Of a stretch of DNA of 64,000 nt, positions 60,958 to 64,000 are shown piece after piece. How positions within the stretch are numbered: position 1 is the stretch's first letter; each line of letters opens with the position of its first letter. Made by a program: the position numbers and the translations under genes. The DNA comes from Sandaracinobacteroides saxicola (GTDB lineage: Bacteria > Pseudomonadota > Alphaproteobacteria > Sphingomonadales > Sphingomonadaceae), in NCBI RefSeq assembly GCF_014117445.1, contig NZ_CP059851.1, positions 992,001 through 1,056,000 on the forward strand, read 5' to 3'. Under the pieces are notes generated by a model. It was given only the letters and a program-made list of their open reading frames with translations. It was not told where the DNA came from and made no database searches.

Positions 60958-61853
60958 GCCAGTTCGACGAAGCACAGGGGGGGCAGGGCGCGCAGGGTGA
61001 CGATGCCGTCGGGGCGCAGGCCGATATCTTCGCCATCGAGGACGAGAGGCGTGCTGTTGCCGTGCAGCGCCACGCGGCGGACATGGTCGAAGCCGACACC
61101 GGGGATGGGACGGGCGCCGAGCCGGCCGCGCAGGAAATCGCCGAGGCCGGTGGCGACGGTGCGGCGGTTGCGGGCGACGGTGATGAGCTGGAAGCCATCG
61201 CCCGGTGGCGGTGCCAGCGCCTGCCCGAACAGCAGGGATTTGAGCGCGGTTGCGATCAGGACGAGGAGATCGCGCCGGGCGGGTGGCGCGGCGTCGATGG
61301 CGACCGTCGCCGGGCTTTGGCAGTTGCCGACGAGCGCGCCGCCGATGGCGCGGGTGGCGGCAAGCGCATGGCTGAGGCCGTGCGGCAGGCCTCGGCGGTA
61401 GAGCGCCTGCCGGCACCAGAGGATGGATTCGGAGAGGCCGGCGCCGGCGGCGAACAGGCCGACGTCGGAGCGGTTGCCCTGCTCGACGATCAGCGGCGCG
61501 CGGGTGACGAGGCGGCCTTCCTCGCGCAGCAGGCGGTGCAGCAATTGATCGGGGGTGCCCGCCATGCCCAGGTCGCGGGCGATCAGGTTGGTCTCGCCGG
61601 CGGGCAGCACGGCGAGCGCGGGGGCGTCGCGCCAGCGGCCTTCGTGGTGGAGGGCGGTCAGCAGGCCCTGGACGCTGCCGTCGCCGCCGTTGACGATCAG
61701 CAGCCTGGCGTGTCGCAAGTCGTGCAGGGCCTGCGCCGCGTCGGCCATGCCGTCCAGTTCGACGGATCGCACGCCGTCGATGTTGGCCTGTAGTGTACCC
61801 GCCGATCGCGCGCGGTTCACGGCCGAGCGCCGGTTGGTGATGAGGCCGATCAC
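60954..61853 (-). CDS. Diacylglycerol kinase family lipid kinase
   Basis: A 299-residue DAGK-catalytic-fold protein. LLIVNGGDGSVQGLL is the GGDG ATP-binding motif, VLPAGETNLIARDLG the second conserved block, and GLFAAGAGLSESILW and PLVLDGEDIGLRPDG belong to the C-terminal lobe. Such enzymes (DgkB, YegS, BmrU) phosphorylate diacylglycerol, sphingoid bases or other lipids. Located between a DUF2141 gene and the Tam41-like gene with four-base overlaps on both sides. Confidence 0.92.
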   Translation of the reverse strand: MIGLITNRRSAVNRARSAGTLQANIDGVRSVELDGMADAAQALHDLRHARLLIVNGGDGSVQGLLTALHHEGRWRDAPALAVLPAGETNLIARDLGMAGTPDQLLHRLLREEGRLVTRAPLIVEQGNRSDVGLFAAGAGLSESILWCRQALYRRGLPHGLSHALAATRAIGGALVGNCQSPATVAIDAAPPARRDLLVLIATALKSLLFGQALAPPPGDGFQLITVARNRRTVATGLGDFLRGRLGARPIPGVGFDHVRRVALHGNSTPLVLDGEDIGLRPDGIVTLRALPPLCFVELA

Positions 61854-62332
61854 GGCGTGCCGCCACCCGCGACCGGCGCGATGCGCAGGCCCTGCAGATA
61901 GTTGAGCTGGACGGTAAGGCTGCTGTGGCCCGGCGGCAGGGTGAGGCTGACCTTGCTCACCGCTGGTTTGCCAAGGCGCAGCCGGGGGTTGCCGCCGAAC
62001 CCGACGCCGTCGCTGAAGGGGTCGAGCTTTCCGTTGCGGTTGCGGTCGTGCAGGACGGCGACGGCATAGGTGCCGGGCACCGGCACGGTGGCGCAGACGG
62101 TCATGCTGCCCTGGGGGGTCAGCGGGGTGTCGACACGGGTGACATATTTGCCGCTCACCAGAAACTCGCTCTCCAGCGCCCGGTAGAGCTGAACGCGCAG
62201 CTGCCCGGATCGGTCCTTGAAGCCATATACGGTGACGCTGACCGCCGATCCCCCGTCGGGCGCGGTGCAGGCCGACGCGGGAACGGACGCCAGAAGCAGG
62301 GCCAGCGCCAGCAGGGACGGGGGGTGTTTCAT
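61850..62332 (-). CDS. DUF2141 domain secreted protein
   Basis: A 160-residue protein with signal peptide (PSLLALALLLASVPASA) and a DUF2141 beta domain: SVTVYGFKDRSGQLRVQLY, VPGTYAVAVLHDRNRNGKLD and SDGVGFGGNPRLRLGKPAV. The DRNRNGKLD stretch looks like a calcium-binding loop. DUF2141 proteins are exported and uncharacterised. It heads the operon with the lipid kinase and Tam41-like genes; the start ATG 62332 is used because the signal peptide begins there. Confidence 0.88.
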   Translation of the reverse strand: MKHPPSLLALALLLASVPASACTAPDGGSAVSVTVYGFKDRSGQLRVQLYRALESEFLVSGKYVTRVDTPLTPQGSMTVCATVPVPGTYAVAVLHDRNRNGKLDPFSDGVGFGGNPRLRLGKPAVSKVSLTLPPGHSSLTVQLNYLQGLRIAPVAGGGTP

Positions 62333-62430
62333 GGAAAGCCTGTCATGCTTTGGCAGCATGTTGCGGCCAGAATCGGGCAGGGGCAGAGGGAATATGGATT
62401 TTCCCGCGAAAGCCGCTTACCACGGTGGCC

Positions 62431-63645
62431 ATGGCGTTCCTTACGCGGTTCGACCGCTATCTGTTCCGGTTGATCATCGTGCCGCTGTTCGCCACGCTGG
62501 TGATCGCGGCCATGCTGCTGCTGTTGGACAAGATGTTGAACCTGTTCAACTTCGTCATCTCGGAAGGCGGCCCGGTGGGCGTGGTGTGGCAGATGCTGGG
62601 CAATTTGCTGCCGGAATATCTGTCGCTGGGCATCCCGATCGGCGTGATGCTGGGGATTTTGCTCGCGTTCCGCCGGCTGGCGCTGTCGTCGGAACTGGAC
62701 GCGCTGCGCGCGGTGGGGATCGGCTATGGACGGCTGCTGCGCGTGCCCTATCTGTTCGCGCTGTTCTTCGCGCTGGTAAACCTGGGGATCGTGGGATTCC
62801 TGCAGCCGATCAGCCGCTACACCTATGAGGGGCTGCGCTATGAATTGCGCTCGGGCGCCTTGGGGGCCTCGATCAAGGTGGGGGCGTTCGCGCGACTCTC
62901 CGACCGGATGACGTTGCGGGTGGAGGAGAGTTTCAACAAGGGCGCCGACCTGCGCGGGGTGTTCGTGCGCGCCTCGGCCGTCGATGGCCGCAGCCTGGCG
63001 GTGAGCGCGGCGCGCGGGACCTTTCTGCGCACGGACGACCCCGATGTCATCATCCTGCGGCTGCGGGAAGGCACGCTGGTGCATGATGCGCCGGGATTCG
63101 GCGTGCCGCGCGTGTTGAGTTTCCTGCAGCATGACCTGCCCATCGACCTGCCGGCGATGGACAATTTCCGCGCGCGGGGTGGCCGCAACATGGAGCTGAC
63201 GGTGCCGGAGCTGTGGCGGTTCGGGCATGATCCGACGCTGACGGCGGAGGCGCGGAACAGCGCGCTCGCCTCCTTCCACCGGCGGGTGGTGCAGTGCGTG
63301 GTGATGTTCCTGCTGCCGCTGCTGGCGGTGGCGCTGGCGGTGCCGCCGAAGCGCAGCACCTCGGCATTGGGGGTGTTCCTGTCGGTGATCCTGCTGGTGA
63401 CCTATCACAAGCTGACCGAATATGGCGAGCGGATGGGGAGCATCGGCCGGGTCGACCCGCTGCTGGCGCAATGGGTGCCGTACGCGCTGTTCGCCGCGCT
63501 GAGCATCTGGCTCTACCATGTGCTGGCGCACAAGCCGGGGGGGCAGCCGATCGGGGCGCTGGACCGCGGGGTCGGCAAGCTGGCGGGGGCGGCAAAGCGG
63601 CTGTTCGCGCGGCCATGGCGCGATGACGCGCGGAGCGCGGGCTGA
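62431..63645 (+). CDS. lptF: LPS export ABC transporter permease LptF
   Basis: A 404-residue permease of the YjgP/YjgQ family. It starts FLTRFDRYLFRLIIVPLFATLVI, with PEYLSLGIPIGVMLGILLAFRRLALSSELDALRAVGIGYGRLL as the cytoplasmic coupling segment, a periplasmic jellyroll (about 135-265), and three C-terminal helices. With LptG and LptB2 it extracts LPS from the inner membrane. ATG 62431 matches the family start. Its stop overlaps the start of lptG (TGATG). Confidence 0.93.
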   Translation: MAFLTRFDRYLFRLIIVPLFATLVIAAMLLLLDKMLNLFNFVISEGGPVGVVWQMLGNLLPEYLSLGIPIGVMLGILLAFRRLALSSELDALRAVGIGYGRLLRVPYLFALFFALVNLGIVGFLQPISRYTYEGLRYELRSGALGASIKVGAFARLSDRMTLRVEESFNKGADLRGVFVRASAVDGRSLAVSAARGTFLRTDDPDVIILRLREGTLVHDAPGFGVPRVLSFLQHDLPIDLPAMDNFRARGGRNMELTVPELWRFGHDPTLTAEARNSALASFHRRVVQCVVMFLLPLLAVALAVPPKRSTSALGVFLSVILLVTYHKLTEYGERMGSIGRVDPLLAQWVPYALFAALSIWLYHVLAHKPGGQPIGALDRGVGKLAGAAKRLFARPWRDDARSAG

Positions 63646-64000
63646 TGCTGGCACGGCTGTTTCCGTCATCCACCCTCGCGCGATATACGGGGCTGATGTT
63701 CCTGTGGCGCAGCCTTGCCTTCCTGGCGGGCATCGTCATCATTTTGCAGACGCTCGACCTGCTGGGGGAATCGGGCGAGATCCTGAAGGTGGCGGGTAAT
63801 GGCGAGGCCGACCTGTGGCGTTATGTCAGCCTGCGGCTGCCGCAGCTGATCGCGCTGTTCCTGCCCTTCTGCGTGCTGCTGGGCACGCTGCTGACGCTGA
63901 TGACGCTCAACCAGAACAGCGAGATCGTGATCCTGAAGGCCGCGGGGATCAGCGCGCACCAGATCCTGGCGCCGCTGATCCTGGTGGCACTGGGGGTGGC
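63645..64000 (+). CDS. lptG: LPS export ABC transporter permease LptG, N-terminal part
   Basis: The first 118 codons are present; the window ends inside the gene. SSTLARYTGLMFLWRSLAFLAGIVIILQTLDLLGESGEIL is the first helix and linker, and LFLPFCVLLGTLLTLMTLNQNSEIVILKAAGISAHQIL the coupling helix shared with LptF. The start codon overlaps the lptF stop, the usual lptFG order. Confidence 0.9.
   Translation, partial: MLARLFPSSTLARYTGLMFLWRSLAFLAGIVIILQTLDLLGESGEILKVAGNGEADLWRYVSLRLPQLIALFLPFCVLLGTLLTLMTLNQNSEIVILKAAGISAHQILAPLILVALGV

Overview
The window is a 64 kb stretch of high-GC chromosome from an alphaproteobacterium, most likely Sphingomonadales (Sphingomonadaceae or Sphingosinicellaceae, Sandarakinorhabdus/Polymorphobacter-like). 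The placement is inferred from two proteins with PEPxxWA-type C-terminal anchors, a giant Oar-like and a siderophore-type TonB receptor, the petABC-mtnP-apt order, a K+-independent-type H+-pyrophosphatase and the nitrilase/DUF1178 pair. No database search was possible, so all family names rest on motifs, length and context.

Layout. 1-1189: end of a nitrilase gene, DUF1178 and a ParDE-like toxin-antitoxin pair with a visible promoter/operator. 1190-3471: a visibly AT-richer island with an Abi/UG-like reverse transcriptase, a 338-bp upstream region full of short inverted repeats, a small downstream frame and then tRNA-Arg(CCT). 3760-4980: rtcB. 5053-13089: an apparent catabolic region (ornithine cyclodeaminase-like, cupin, alpha/beta hydrolase, LysR regulator, PhyH dioxygenase, GMC oxidoreductase, ICL/PEP-mutase-like enzyme, MFS carrier); a 48-bp element is duplicated in front of two of its operons. 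13264-18547: fatty acid hydroxylase, DUF3089, ruvX, a TonB receptor behind a Fur-like palindrome and a second toxin-antitoxin pair. 18600-28313: an ASCH gene broken by one stop codon, guaB, a TPR protein, a phosphotransferase cluster, nusB, thiL and hppA. 28314-42416: peptidase-MA protein, DUF2442/DUF4160 pair, tesB, a TMEM165-type exporter, petABC, mtnP, apt, two PEP-CTERM proteins, a SUOX-like molybdoenzyme with its cytochrome b and a Rieske oxygenase. 42417-51354: YjhX, Oar-like receptor, tRNA-Leu(CAA), SDR, a lipoprotein and the exonuclease/ATP-dependent ligase repair pair. 51391-64000: small secreted proteins, a lipase-like hydrolase, a TetR-controlled DevBCA-type efflux operon with its own outer-membrane factor, aroC, an operon joining DUF2141, a diacylglycerol kinase and a Tam41-like cytidylyltransferase, then lptF and the start of lptG.

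Non-coding structure is rich. Three composite cassettes (28319-28860, 41704-42208, 49529-49766) share the order hairpin, second hairpin, hairpin plus pyrimidine tract, REP-like palindrome; their leading hairpins show compensatory base changes. Five REP-like palindromes and two copies of another palindrome are scattered between genes.

The most promising undescribed items are the reverse transcriptase island with its candidate upstream RNA, the multi-hairpin cassettes, the duplicated regulatory element of the LysR region, and the Tam41-like/DAG-kinase operon.
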